DNA of 64,000 nt. It comes from Tetrapyrgos nigripes (lineage: Eukaryota > Basidiomycota > Agaricomycetes > Agaricales > Campanellaceae). Positions 47,530-57,488 of this stretch are shown here, one piece after another. The translations under genes and the position numbers were made by a program. The stretch covers positions 62,001 to 126,000 of the forward strand of contig JAACJM010000096.1 in NCBI GenBank assembly GCA_013368315.1, read 5' to 3'. The notes under the pieces are model-generated. The model saw only the letters and a list, made by a program, of their open reading frames with translations, searched no databases and had not been told where the DNA came from. How positions within the stretch are numbered: the first letter of the stretch is position 1; each line of letters starts with the position of its first letter.

Positions 47530-48413
47530 GGTGGTGACGTGGGTGAAGGAATAGTGGGGTGAAATATTGGCGAGATCCAGACAAATACTTTAAGGTCCAT
47601 TCTGTAAACCAACCCTCAAGATAAACAAGTTTAAGACGATATGACCCGGATAAACGTACTGGAAGATTGACCTGGCTCGGTTTAGCTCGATAGGTATGAA
47701 TCTGCTTCCAGTCCATCCCATAAACCACGATTTCGTCGGTGCGACCGTCGTCAATCGAGAAACCGTGAAACGGTAAATCGGGCAGTACTAGGACTTGGAT
47801 GACAGACATCTACTTGCCATCCACTTTGCAATGGAGGAGATAGATATCAGCGGATCTGTATGAGGAGTCGTCGGTGCCACCCTCTATGATAGCTGCATTG
47901 CTCTCCGTGACAGGGTTTTGACATAGCTCATGTGCTGATAAGAAACAAGTTAGCCGGCAAAACAAGGTGGGGTCGGTGGGATCGCACTTGTGAGATGGCT
48001 ACACTTCAAATTGTCTTTGTCGCTAGAGGGAAAGCGAAAGACGAAACTCGCAACAAAAATAGCCTATTTTTTTTCTTCAATGACGGCAATTGCATCGTAC
48101 CCGCAAAAGATATACGCCGTTTTGTGACTTCTCCAATCGATGTAGAGGCCGCTCGAGTCCGCTGCAACGCTTGAGATACGGGGGTGGTCGTGGCAGTCGT
48201 GGTACGGGAAAAGAAAGCAAACAAGACTAAACGTTGGAACCGCGTCTTCAATGACAGCGACGACCAGTTCAGTTTTCCAGTCTCTCCAGATTCCGTCGCA
48301 AACTTAGGCAAGTTTTGCCATTCATACTACTGTTCAAGCCGACAAGAAGAAATGAAGAGTCTATGTAGTATCATAAACCTGAGCTAAGGCTTGCCAGACA
48401 ACTTCGATGAGCT
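47530..48413. other. Gap inside the peptide cluster
   Basis: 884 bp. A 100-codon minus-strand frame (47507-47809) overlaps the UstYa-1 start and has no recognisable motif. No other gene seen. Confidence 0.35.
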
Positions 48414-49146
48414 TCATCTATCTAAATCTGCGAATAACGTGCCCCTCGAGAGCTCGGCTTCCTTCTCAAGCTGCTCATCATTCCAACTTCTCCTGTTCTC
48501 AGCCGCAAAGTCATACAACTGGCTCCAATCTTTGCAAGTATGCGTATTGTTGTTTGCTGGTGCTTTGACACTACCGTCTTCATGCCTGGTTCCCATTCCT
48601 CCTTCCTCAAGCGTCATATCTGAACCACACATGAGTCCTTGAAGAAGGTGGTTGACACAGTGCTCGGTTCTCGCAGGCTGATCGTTTCCGTGGATGTAGA
48701 CCGACCGGAGGTGGTTAAGGCACTGTAGTTGGTGGAACATGGAAATTTGGTATGGGGTCTGTTCCTCGCGTTCTGGATCGCCGAGAAAAACGTTTCCTTG
48801 ACCTTCTGGGTGGAGAGCGTTCCATTCAGCTACGGCTTGGTTACCCTCGAGAAAGTAGTGCTCGGGGTCATCAGACAAAGCAAGGCTGGCAAGGCGGAGC
48901 TTTATAGGTGCTTCACGAGGATGGTCGTCTCCGATGTAGGCTGTAAATGTCTCTCAGCAACAGGGCTCCGGGAAGAGCATGTATTCGTGACTCACTGTAC
49001 GACCTTGACGAGGGCGTCAAAAACGAGACTTGCTGTACCACGGCTACTAGATTGACGAGGAGAGAAAGTCCCAGGACGGCCCCTATAATAGGGAATGTGA
49101 AGGCTCGATAAGAGTATGGGAGACGACTACTGGCAGTGAGAGGCAT
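48414..49146 (-). CDS. UstYa-like protein 2, both HXXHC motifs degenerate
   Basis: Two exons (49146-48996, 48940-48414; 55-nt intron) give 225 residues. One N-terminal membrane segment (IIGAVLGLSLLVNLVAVV). Family texture is clear: TYIGDDHPREAP at the exon junction, ISMFHQLQCLNHLRS, LLQGLMCGSDMTLE and THTCKDWSQLYDF. But the first motif reads HQLQC (second His replaced by Gln) and the second RTEHC (first His replaced by Arg). Since these His residues are thought to bind metal, it may be inactive alone and work as a partner. Ustiloxin biosynthesis uses two UstYa-type proteins, so pairing is plausible. Confidence 0.87.
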
Positions 49147-49695
49147 CGGTATTGGATGGAGGAGGAGGGAGGTCAGAAAGATTGTCAAGTTAGGTGGGGT
49201 AATTTCGCAGGTTATAGTTTGCAACACCTCCGTTGATAGGAACAGCCGACCCTTCACCTCAACTCCACCTCCATCAACCGTGCAGTGCGGACTCTGAATC
49301 CCTGAACTGCAGCCCCACAGTAAGGAGAGCTTGAAGCGGAACTACAACGGTCATCATTTCTATGTATCCCCAAGGGTCTCGTCAAATTCTAGCATCAATT
49401 CGAGGATCGTATGAGGATCTTCCCGTTTTGGGTTTTGCGGACCTATAGGTTTCCGTGATTGTGACTTAATTGTGACTCTAGGCTTTGATGACAATCAGTG
49501 GATCGGGATCACTCCTTCTCGGTCTCTTTCGACATGATGAGCACTTGGTGAGTCCATTTCCGGCGTTTCCGAACAGATCCTGATCTCAATGGTTGCTACT
49601 AATCCACCATCGATATTGCGACACTGTCAGGCAGTGAGTGCTCTCCAATTACCCTCATCCTTTCTTCGCTTCTACCACCTTACCACCTAACTTCG
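49147..49695. promoter_or_regulatory. Divergent upstream region in the cluster
   Basis: 549 bp between UstYa-like 2 (minus) and the membrane protein (plus). Probably a shared promoter region; no motif can be assigned by eye. Confidence 0.35.
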
Positions 49696-50632
49696 ATGTA
49701 CGGCTCGCGTAAAGACTCTTCGGAATACGTCCCTCTTGCCACGCACCAAGACGGTGACTCTCTTGACTCGGTTGAGGACGTGGATTCTCGCGCCAGCAGT
49801 CCTACTCTATCCGCCAAAGCCCGTGTCTCGCCATATGTGTTGTGGACATCGGTTTTGGTAGCTCTCTTATCTCTCATCAATCTCGTCCTCCTCCCCAAGA
49901 CAATCTCACACTATGAATTGTCCGAAGACGCACTTGCAAAGTTGCCTTATCCTGATTTGCATGTCGGCTTCAACCGTATCGACAAGCTCATCCATGATCA
50001 ACTCCCTCGACCTTACATCCATTCCTGGCCGATGCAAATTGGGAGAATCAACCAGGGGTTGAAGAATACAGTTTATGGGAACTCTCAGGAAGTCTTTATC
50101 TCTGTCAAGGCGAGTTCTGCTTCATCTTACACTCTCTCCTTGTCATTAATCACTGGCCTCAGGACTCGACTATCATGAGATTCCTCGTTCCCAAAGGTTC
50201 AGCGGACCAAGCTTGCGCCATTGGTTGGAAAGGTCCCGTCGAGACTCGCAAGCAGGATCTCACCACCAAAGGCGATATCTCCGAGATCGAAATCTGGTCT
50301 ATCATTGCCCCCGCCGTTGGATCCTCGGGGTCAGTCGACGATCTCGATTTTGACGCGATGTCTTGGAACGAGCGCCCTATTCGTGGAGAGCTTTTGGGAA
50401 CGCTGGACCTGAAAAGTGGACTGTCAAATGCAACGACGGAACATTTTAGATGTCCAAGCGAGGAGAAGCATTTGGTGATGGAGTTTAGATGTGTTCGTGT
50501 GGATTGTCAAGTTAGTTTCAATCAGATTAGGGATGTCCATCCGAATATGGGTACGTTGCTCCATTGTGATCATCGGCGCACTGACTGATGCATGATTCGT
50601 CAGGATTTGAGCTGCTCAGGCAGACTCCTTGA
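49696..50632 (+). CDS. Single-pass membrane protein of an Agaricomycete family, unknown function
   Basis: Three exons (49696-50109, 50163-50550, 50604-50632) give 276 residues. A Ser/Asp-rich N-terminal tail is followed by one membrane segment (VLWTSVLVALLSLINLVLL) and a lumenal or outer domain with DSTIMRFLVP, ISEIEIWSI, DFDAMSWNERP and EFRCVRVDCQVSF. I recall similar proteins across Agaricomycetes, sometimes labelled But2-like, without known role. Intron 1 starts with GC (AAG|gcgagt): the neighbouring GT would break the frame. It sits between two UstYa genes, so a cluster role is possible but unproven. Confidence 0.75.
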
Positions 50633-50876
50633 ACCCTGGAATATTTACTTAATTATCTTGGCACGCGGTGTAGATCTCAAGTTTTATAGCTATTCTATGA
50701 TATTGTCTCCATTGAAATTCATAAGTTTTTTGGATTGATACTAGGGATGCTTTCGAGAGACTACAGATTGTTTTATGCATGATTATCGACTCCCTTCATG
50801 AGTCTTTATCTGCACTATGTTCGACGAATTGGCAACTTATTGCTATCGGATTAGGCTACTTAGTACAGTACAGTAT
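50633..50876. other. Short convergent gap
   Basis: 244 bp holding the two transcript ends; nothing else seen. Confidence 0.4.
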
Positions 50877-51634
50877 CTATTGGCTGGCATGTGCATGCAT
50901 TCCTCCATTGCCCATCGTATGATTACCGCCTTCGTCCCCATGACCATGCTTCATAGTCCCAAACATCTCATACCTCTCAATCTGTTCCTGTGACCAGCCT
51001 TCCTGTTGCTTCGTCGTCCACTCATAGACGTACTGAAAGTCTTTACACGTATGGGTAATTCCATCACCCGGAAAGACCTCATTCCCATCAACATCAAAGC
51101 TCTGCTTCGGCCATGGTTCCAAAGTTGAATCTGCATTGCAGAGGATCGCCTGACGCAAGTAGTGGAAGCAATGGAGGGTGTGATCCGAACCATCGTCTCC
51201 GTGCAGAATGATAGAACGAATATGGTTGAGGCAATGGACTTGATGCCACATCGCGACGTCGAATGGAAGGTACGTATCGCCGAGAAAGACGAATCCGGCC
51301 ACGACAGGACGCCTAGTGGCCCATTCTCCCCAGGTCTGCCTATCCTTGCCCATACCAAAGTGACCCAAGTCGTTTCGAAAGACCATGTTGGTAGTACTAA
51401 CTGTCAGTGGTAGACTTCGGGGGTGGTCGTCGTTGATGTATGCTGTTTGTCATATCAGTACTGTTTCCTGAGACAGTGAAAGAAAAAGTACCCACTGTAC
51501 TTGTGAGAGGTGATACCGAGGATAATGTTGGATTGGTACAGAAGCACGATTAGATTTCCGAGAAGAGATAAACTGAGAGCAATGCCGAAGATATTGTGGG
51601 AAGCCTGTCCATCTTTGAAGGAGAAGGAAAGCAT
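50877..51634 (-). CDS. UstYa-like oxidase (DUF3328), protein 3
   Basis: Two exons (51634-51496, 51442-50877; 53-nt intron) give 234 residues. N-terminal membrane segment IFGIALSLSLLGNLIVLL. The exon junction encodes TYINDDHPRSLP, as in UstYa-like 2. Both metal motifs are intact: MWHQVHC and DHTLHC. The signature FHYLRQAILCNADSTLEPW follows, then THTCKDFQYVYEWT. The tail is His/Gly-rich. Intron position and phase match protein 2, so these two are the closer pair. Likely an active peptide-modifying oxidase in the cluster. It is divergent from the tyrosinase gene with only about 310 bp between starts, which suggests shared control. Confidence 0.9.
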
Positions 51635-51946
51635 GGTGGTGTAGCAGTTTCAAGAGAGGGGGGTTACTATTAGATCACAACCAAGCAACGCCTGAAGCCA
51701 ACTTGAAGTCTTTGTGGCGGCAATAGATCTGGCAGGGATCTCAGGGCCAGAGTAACGGTGATGGCGTTTCCCCAGCAGTGATGATGGATCCGTAAACCGG
51801 ACTGCCGTAAGCATCGTTGTATCCTGATTCCTGTCACATCGGAACAGTCAACTTCGTACTTGAGCACAACCAGGGTGTACGCGTAGTCACCGTAGGTCGC
51901 CTCTCCTGACTAAACTCCAAGGGTCCAGTTCAACCTATACCTCGCA
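51635..51946. promoter_or_regulatory. Divergent promoter region, UstYa-like 3 / tyrosinase
   Basis: 312 bp between two divergent cluster genes. Expected to drive both; no specific box identified. Confidence 0.45.
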
Positions 51947-53350
51947 ATGCTTTTTTTTCCTTTAGGGATTGTTCTGCTGCTTCCTGTTTTTGTCTTCAGC
52001 ATCCAGAGAGACTGCCGGAGCTTTACGGAACGAAGAGAGTGGAGAACGTTCAGTAAAGATGAGCGAGCCGCATGGATATCGAGCGTCAAGGCGAGCTGAG
52101 ACTTCCTGCAGACATCGATGATACTGATCCTCCTCTTCTTAGTGCCTTACCTTGCTGCGCCATGAACGACTTTCCATGACAGCATCTGGGACTTTTCTGA
52201 ACGGAACTCACTCGATTTACGACGACTTCTCCCTGACCCACGATATGCTAGAAGATTTTGCTCACGAGAACGCATATTTCCTTCCTTGGCACCGTTATTT
52301 CACGTATTTGTTCGACCTAGCTTTGCGCGAGAAATGTGGTTATCGTGGGTCTTTTCCGTGCGTGTTCGCAACTTCATCCATGTTCCCGTTGTGATGGACC
52401 ATTCTTGCAGGTATTGGGACTGGACAAAAGGCTCGTATATGCACGACTTACTCAACCAAATCTTCCCATTGATGCCTTCACCTCTTGCAGACGCGTCGGA
52501 CATTACTTCCTCTCCTGTCTTCGATCCAGATTCATCCTCGGGACTTGGGACCAACGGTGACTGCACGGATACAGATTGCAACGTACACGATGGAGCATTT
52601 AGCGATGTGGCCCTAGCATATCCTATCTCACATCGTCTACGCCGAAACATCACCCTGACCGATCCTAAGGATGGCGAGAATTTGGTCGAGAAACTTACCC
52701 CTCACCACATATCGGACATCATGGTGAACACCACCGGAGATTTCTTCAAGTTCCAGTACCGCTTTTCCAAGGCACACAACAATTTGCATTTCATAGTGAA
52801 GGGAGATATGAACAGCGAGTGCCCGACTGAATATCCCATCGAGGCATGTGAGCTGACTTCGTTTGCTTCAAATGGTCTGTACTATTACTGCAGTTATCGT
52901 GTTTGAGCTCTGACCTTGTCTCACTGAATGTAGATCCTCTGTTCTGTAGGAATCTCGTCTGAATGGCGTTGACGTATTTAAAGTGATTTTTACAGGGCTA
53001 CATCATGGTCAAATTGACCGCCTTTGGAGTAAAGTAGGTCCTTTACGAATCGATGAACTACACAAGACCTGTGCTGACCGTCTATCTCTAGTGGCAATCC
53101 CAACATCCAGATAACTTCTACGCTTTCAAAGGTTACCCACTGCATACTCAGCACATCAACAATCCACTGTACAACCCTGACGCCTCTGTTTCTCAAGTCC
53201 TCGTGTTCGATAGACTTTCTGCTCCAGTAGTTGTTGAACAAGTACGTCTTCATCTATGTACCCGGCTCTGTTTGAAACTCAACGCTGACATTATTGAACA
53301 AGGTGTTCAACCACACTGCCCCTCCATTCTGCTACACCTATATTGATTGA
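51947..53350 (+). CDS. Secreted short tyrosinase
   Basis: Seven exons (51947-52090, 52143-52357, 52411-52874, 52934-52945, 52996-53033, 53092-53241, 53303-53350) give 356 residues. A signal peptide covers about 1-20 (LGIVLLLPVFVFS). Copper A ligands lie in THDMLEDFAHENAYFLPWHRYF, copper B in HNNLHFIV and LHHGQIDRLW; YWDWT is also typical. Exon 4 is 12 nt and exon 1 ends at a GC donor (AAG|gcgagc). Length and the lack of a C-terminal lid domain resemble the short tyrosinases of ustiloxin/phomopsin-type clusters, which hydroxylate or couple Tyr in the peptide. Its neighbours make that the best reading. Confidence 0.88.
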
Positions 53351-54094
53351 CTCGCGTGAAAATCGTACGGTGATCCTTACTCAATCCTTACTAGTACTTA
53401 TTGATTTTGACCGCTCTGGCCGACTGAATGTACGATGATTTTTAGTCAATTAGTAGTTATGCATCATAATACTACCATCTGCCATTTGCTCTACCTCTAG
53501 GTTCAACTCGTCACCGTACAAGTAATTTGCGAAGGCGATGCAAAGATGCAGCACATCGCAGAAACTATTTCGCCCTCGGTAAATCTCAAGGTCTCTTCCG
53601 TTGAACGCGGCGGCCCTTCCTTGCCAGCCTGCAATTGCGCCGGGGTCAGTCCTTAAGCTTTAAGCCCTGGCTGTATATCCTAACGGATTCTGTCAAGGAC
53701 CAGTGTGGCCGTCTTTGATTCCATTGCAATTCCATTGTATCATTCATATCATGGACGCGATGTGTACGAAAGTCACGGATCTCACTGATGTGCCCTGATT
53801 GTATATCTACAATGCTAAAGTTTCCCTTTACATCCTAGTAATGATAGCGATATGGCATGGAGACTTTCATCGCCTAATTTACCCCATTGATAGAGATCCA
53901 TGTATAAGTGCCGACTTTTTCAGTCCGCTCATATAGAGGAATCTTCGAGCTGGTTCGAGCTGCGGTTACTGAAGATTCGTGAAGTTTTTTCCGGAGTTCC
54001 AATCACCGTTTCAACATTGAGATCATAGGTCTCCAAACCACTCTCAAACCTCGACTCTTTCCATACCACTTTCATTCGATCACGAACTTCAACG
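53351..54094. other. Gap between tyrosinase and secreted protein
   Basis: 744 bp; no gene seen. Contains the upstream region of the secreted protein gene. Confidence 0.4.
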
Positions 54095-54872
54095 ATGCTG
54101 GCCTCTAAGCATGTCTTTCTCCTCCTGGGCTCAGTCTTGTCATTCTTCCGAGTGACGAAGTCTGCTCATGCATCCTTCAGTGTGCATCACCCATGGGCTA
54201 CACGTCAACCTTCCGATATGCGAGAGGCTCTATTAGAGGATTTCAACCCATTCTGTGGTGCGTACGGATGAATAAGGATTTCCGAGCTCACCGTTAATCT
54301 CAACAATTTATAGGCATTCCTATTCACAATCCTCAGCCTTTCGCAGCATACCAAACTACATTTCTCTCGTTTTCAGGACATCCCGGTGATTTGGGTAAGT
54401 TAGGAATTGTGCCTGATTTTCGATAAATTTTCACTCACTAACTCGTCTATGTCCATCATTTGGGTCGGCTTTAGTGTCAATCCGCTACGGTCGAATTCGT
54501 GCTGCTCGCAGTCGAGACGCGTTCCCCATCACAATCGCATCGGACGTCCCTATTTCGCCGACAGGTCAACTATGCTTTGACCTACAAATGCCTTTTACTC
54601 CTTCCAAAGAAAAGGAATTTGGTATGTTTCTGTTCGAAGCGGTTGATCCTGAAACTGGAAAGATTTCGGGGTATCATGTGAGTTCTCACTACTCTGCATC
54701 CTGAAAGGCACTGCTTGAACACGTTGACTGACTGTGACGGGTATCTTTTGCTTTGCAGTGCTCAGACGTCTACTTGGTGAACGACGATGATTCCAGGTCT
54801 GACAATCATCCTGCGATGTGTGCGAAGAATAACGATACCCTCATTCCAATGCCGCCCGAGGACGAATGGTAG
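54095..54872 (+). CDS. Secreted protein of unknown function in the peptide cluster
   Basis: Four exons (54095-54257, 54314-54394, 54475-54677, 54759-54872; introns 56-81 nt) give 186 residues. A signal peptide is predicted by eye (VFLLLGSVLSFF, cleavage near AHA). The mature part has four Cys, one at each exon edge or in the last exon (NPFC, QLCFDL, HCSDV, AMCAKN), and a beta-rich look (SIRYGRIRAARS, TIASDVPISPTGQ, GMFLFEAVDPETGKISGYH). I recognise no family. Its location between tyrosinase and methyltransferase makes it a candidate cluster member. Confidence 0.7.
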
Positions 54873-55198
54873 TATACTTATTTAGGGTTTTATGTCGCCT
54901 GTAGTACGCCAATGCTTGAATTCAGAAAAGGAAATATCGTTTACTATGTACGACCACTTCAAACGTGGCCTATTTATAAGCGCAATGTGGAGTTCTCCCC
55001 AAGATGTGAGATTGAGGAGACAAACGAACAGAGTCGGCAGACGCCGGTTGCATAGATTCATGACCAGCAAGAACTGAAGAATAAGAACTGAAGAACGAGG
55101 CATACAATATCCAAGTAAGTCATTTATTATTAGTGTCTACTTCGATACAGTTCTATTACAAGTTAGATAACAGCTGAAAGCAAGAAAAATGCGTTTGC
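54873..55198. other. Convergent gap
   Basis: 326 bp between the ends of the secreted protein and methyltransferase genes; no gene seen. Confidence 0.4.
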
Positions 55199-56583
55199 CT
55201 AGACTTTACGTGCAGTCCAGAATTGCGTGACTGGGTGAGAGCGTCAGTACTAAAGCATTTTCTCAAGAGAAGAGAGCCTACCGTAGGTAAACTTCAGCAA
55301 TGAGTCAACTTGATGAGCATAAACCGAGTCAATAGACTGTCTTGAGTCATGATCAATTTTGAAGCCCAATAGCTCGGCAAGGTCCAAGACTTCCTCCGCA
55401 GAAAGCTGCAGTTGCGAGAAGGAACCCCACTTCAAAGCTGGTAACAGTGTAGACTAAGAACACGTCGCATAGATCAAAAAGACAATGGGCGACTTACGAC
55501 CGAGGTTAATCCATAAACCACCTGGTTTCAACAGTCGGTGGATGTTGGACAAGAAGTCGATGATGTTCTCGGAGACGTCGATGAAGAAGAGTGTGACAAC
55601 AGCGTCGTATTGCTCAGATTCCGGGAACTCCGTGAGGAAGTCGCCTTCAATGAGATTGACGGAAGAGGTAGGAAGGGCATCGGGAAAGCGAAAAGCGTCA
55701 AAACGTCCCTTGGCTGATCGTTGGAACTGCCACTTGGTTAGATAGGGGTAGAGTGTGTGTTGGAAAGGAGCCGTGGTTTGGTTGACGAGGTAGTTGTATG
55801 CGATGATGGAGCCGTAGTCAAGCTCGCAGGCGTCAACGGAGTACTCTGTTGAGAACACGGTAAACAAACGAATGCGAGAAAAAAGGACAAAAGCGTACCC
55901 TTGTCGTTGGCAATCTCATGCGCAAGCCGACCAAGACCAAAGCCAGGGAGCAGAATCCTTTTCGGAGCCTTTACACCAGACAAGCCATTCTTCAGAGCGC
56001 TGATTATTGGGGGAAAAATGGTGTCTCGCTCGGGCTTTCCCTCCGTACTCCAATCCCTAACCATATGACCGAGAAAGTCGCTCACATACTCCCAATGAGC
56101 CTTCTGAGTTTCTTCCTCCGGAGAAAATCCATAAGTCTCCCGAGCATACTCAGCGACCTTACTCAGAAACTCTGCGTTATCCCGAGCTCGGTTTCGCGCG
56201 TCCGCGAAATGTGCCGTGTAGCCAATTGCCTCTGCTAGAGGCCTCTGCTTGGTAGGAAGTCCTTGGAACCTGTCTTCCCGAACAGCAATCATATCGAAAG
56301 CATTCTCCAAGTACCGGGAAAAGGATGTTATCGAGGACAAGATGGAATATTGTTTGGAGGATAATTCCCTGGGCGCTGGCTTTGCTTCCTGGACATCTTG
56401 GACCTGTTGTACTCTATGGCGCTCGGTAGGTGGAGCTGAAGCTGGATTGTCGATGTGGACGGTAACTGGGAAGGGGACTGTGACGTTGAGGTTGACGGAC
56501 AGAGGTCCAGACCGTGGTAAATACCAGGCTCCACCACCAACCACGATGAGCAGCACAAGAACGCGTACAAGACGTCGAGACAT
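55199..56583 (-). CDS. N2227-family methyltransferase (carnosine N-methyltransferase-like), membrane-anchored
   Basis: Four exons (56583-55899, 55845-55498, 55437-55282, 55230-55199) give 406 residues. The N-terminus is a signal anchor (LVRVLVLLIVVGGGAWYL) followed by a Pro/Val stem. The catalytic part has SAM-binding motif I in ILLPGFGLGRLAHEIA, then YNYLVNQT, VNLIEGDFLTEFPESEQYD, VVTLFFIDVSENIIDFL and LLKPGGLWINLGPLKWG, all matching the layout of carnosine N-methyltransferase, which methylates a His imidazole nitrogen. The usual enzyme is soluble; the anchor here would place it in the ER/Golgi lumen, where a secreted precursor passes. Since every precursor unit contains His, His N-methylation is a reasonable hypothesis. 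Confidence 0.87.
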
Positions 56584-57488
56584 TAGGTTTGTAGGGTGCT
56601 TATTTTGGTTTCTCTTTTATTTCAAGTACTCCAAGCATGTGCTAACCCCGTATGGTGCGCATTCTGTACTTACATAGCAACTTCGTGAAATCGAGGCAAA
56701 TTTCCATCTAACCTAGGTATGTTAGGGTTACTTCGGACTTAAACTCTTTTTTTTTCATTCAAGCTGACATATCTAGACAAAGAACAGACTTGCGACCCCT
56801 CAGCGAGCCTCACTCTGCGCTACTCTAATGTAGGAGGTCAGTTGCAGTCTTTTGTCCCTGCATAGCCCAGTGTCGATGTGAAGAACCGCAGCACGAGCCG
56901 GTTTGGACGTGAAGAGCAGTCGAGTCAAGTAGCAAGTACACAAGCGAAGTCGATTGAACCCAGTTCGGTTGTTAGCTGCCCTGTCGGCGACTGACAGTGT
57001 TGCGGTGTGCCCAAAGCAATGGATGATGATCATTATCCCAGAACAACTTCCGATCTCTACCCTGTCTGTGTACCTGCACACTCCCCTACACTCCCCGCCC
57101 CCGTTGACACCGGTTACCCGTGATTATTGCCATTAAATTCACTCCATGCGGACTCCAGTGAAAACCCTGAAGATATCTCGGTCTCCGGATTAACTTCCGA
57201 CGTTCGGGTTGCGTCATTGTAAGGCTATCTGGGATTCTTGAATAGATCGCTCTGACTCTGCATCTTGTTTGCGATAGCTGGTTAAGAAATAGTAGTGATT
57301 GTGAAACATGGGCCGCTGAAACTCGCCAAAGTTTGCTCGCAAGTCATGCTAGCCACAGTGTCCCAACTATGTACTTTTCAGGTATAAAAGCTGTGGCATT
57401 TTTGCGATTTTAATCCAACACCCTCCATTCTCCCTACACCACTCAACCTCTTCCTCATCCTCTTGACTCCATAGTGCTCTCTTCGACA
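56584..57488. promoter_or_regulatory. Divergent region, methyltransferase / precursor
   Basis: 905 bp between the methyltransferase and precursor genes. A TATA box lies about 100 bp before the precursor start. No gene supported. Confidence 0.45.
57383..57389 (+). promoter_or_regulatory. TATA box of the precursor gene
   Basis: tataaaa lies 100 bp upstream of the ATG, followed by a CT-rich stretch, as in strongly expressed fungal genes. Confidence 0.6.

Noticed and set aside
47507..47809. 100-codon frame overlapping the UstYa-like 1 start
   Set aside because: Same strand but a different frame, no motif; probably the untranslated leader region.
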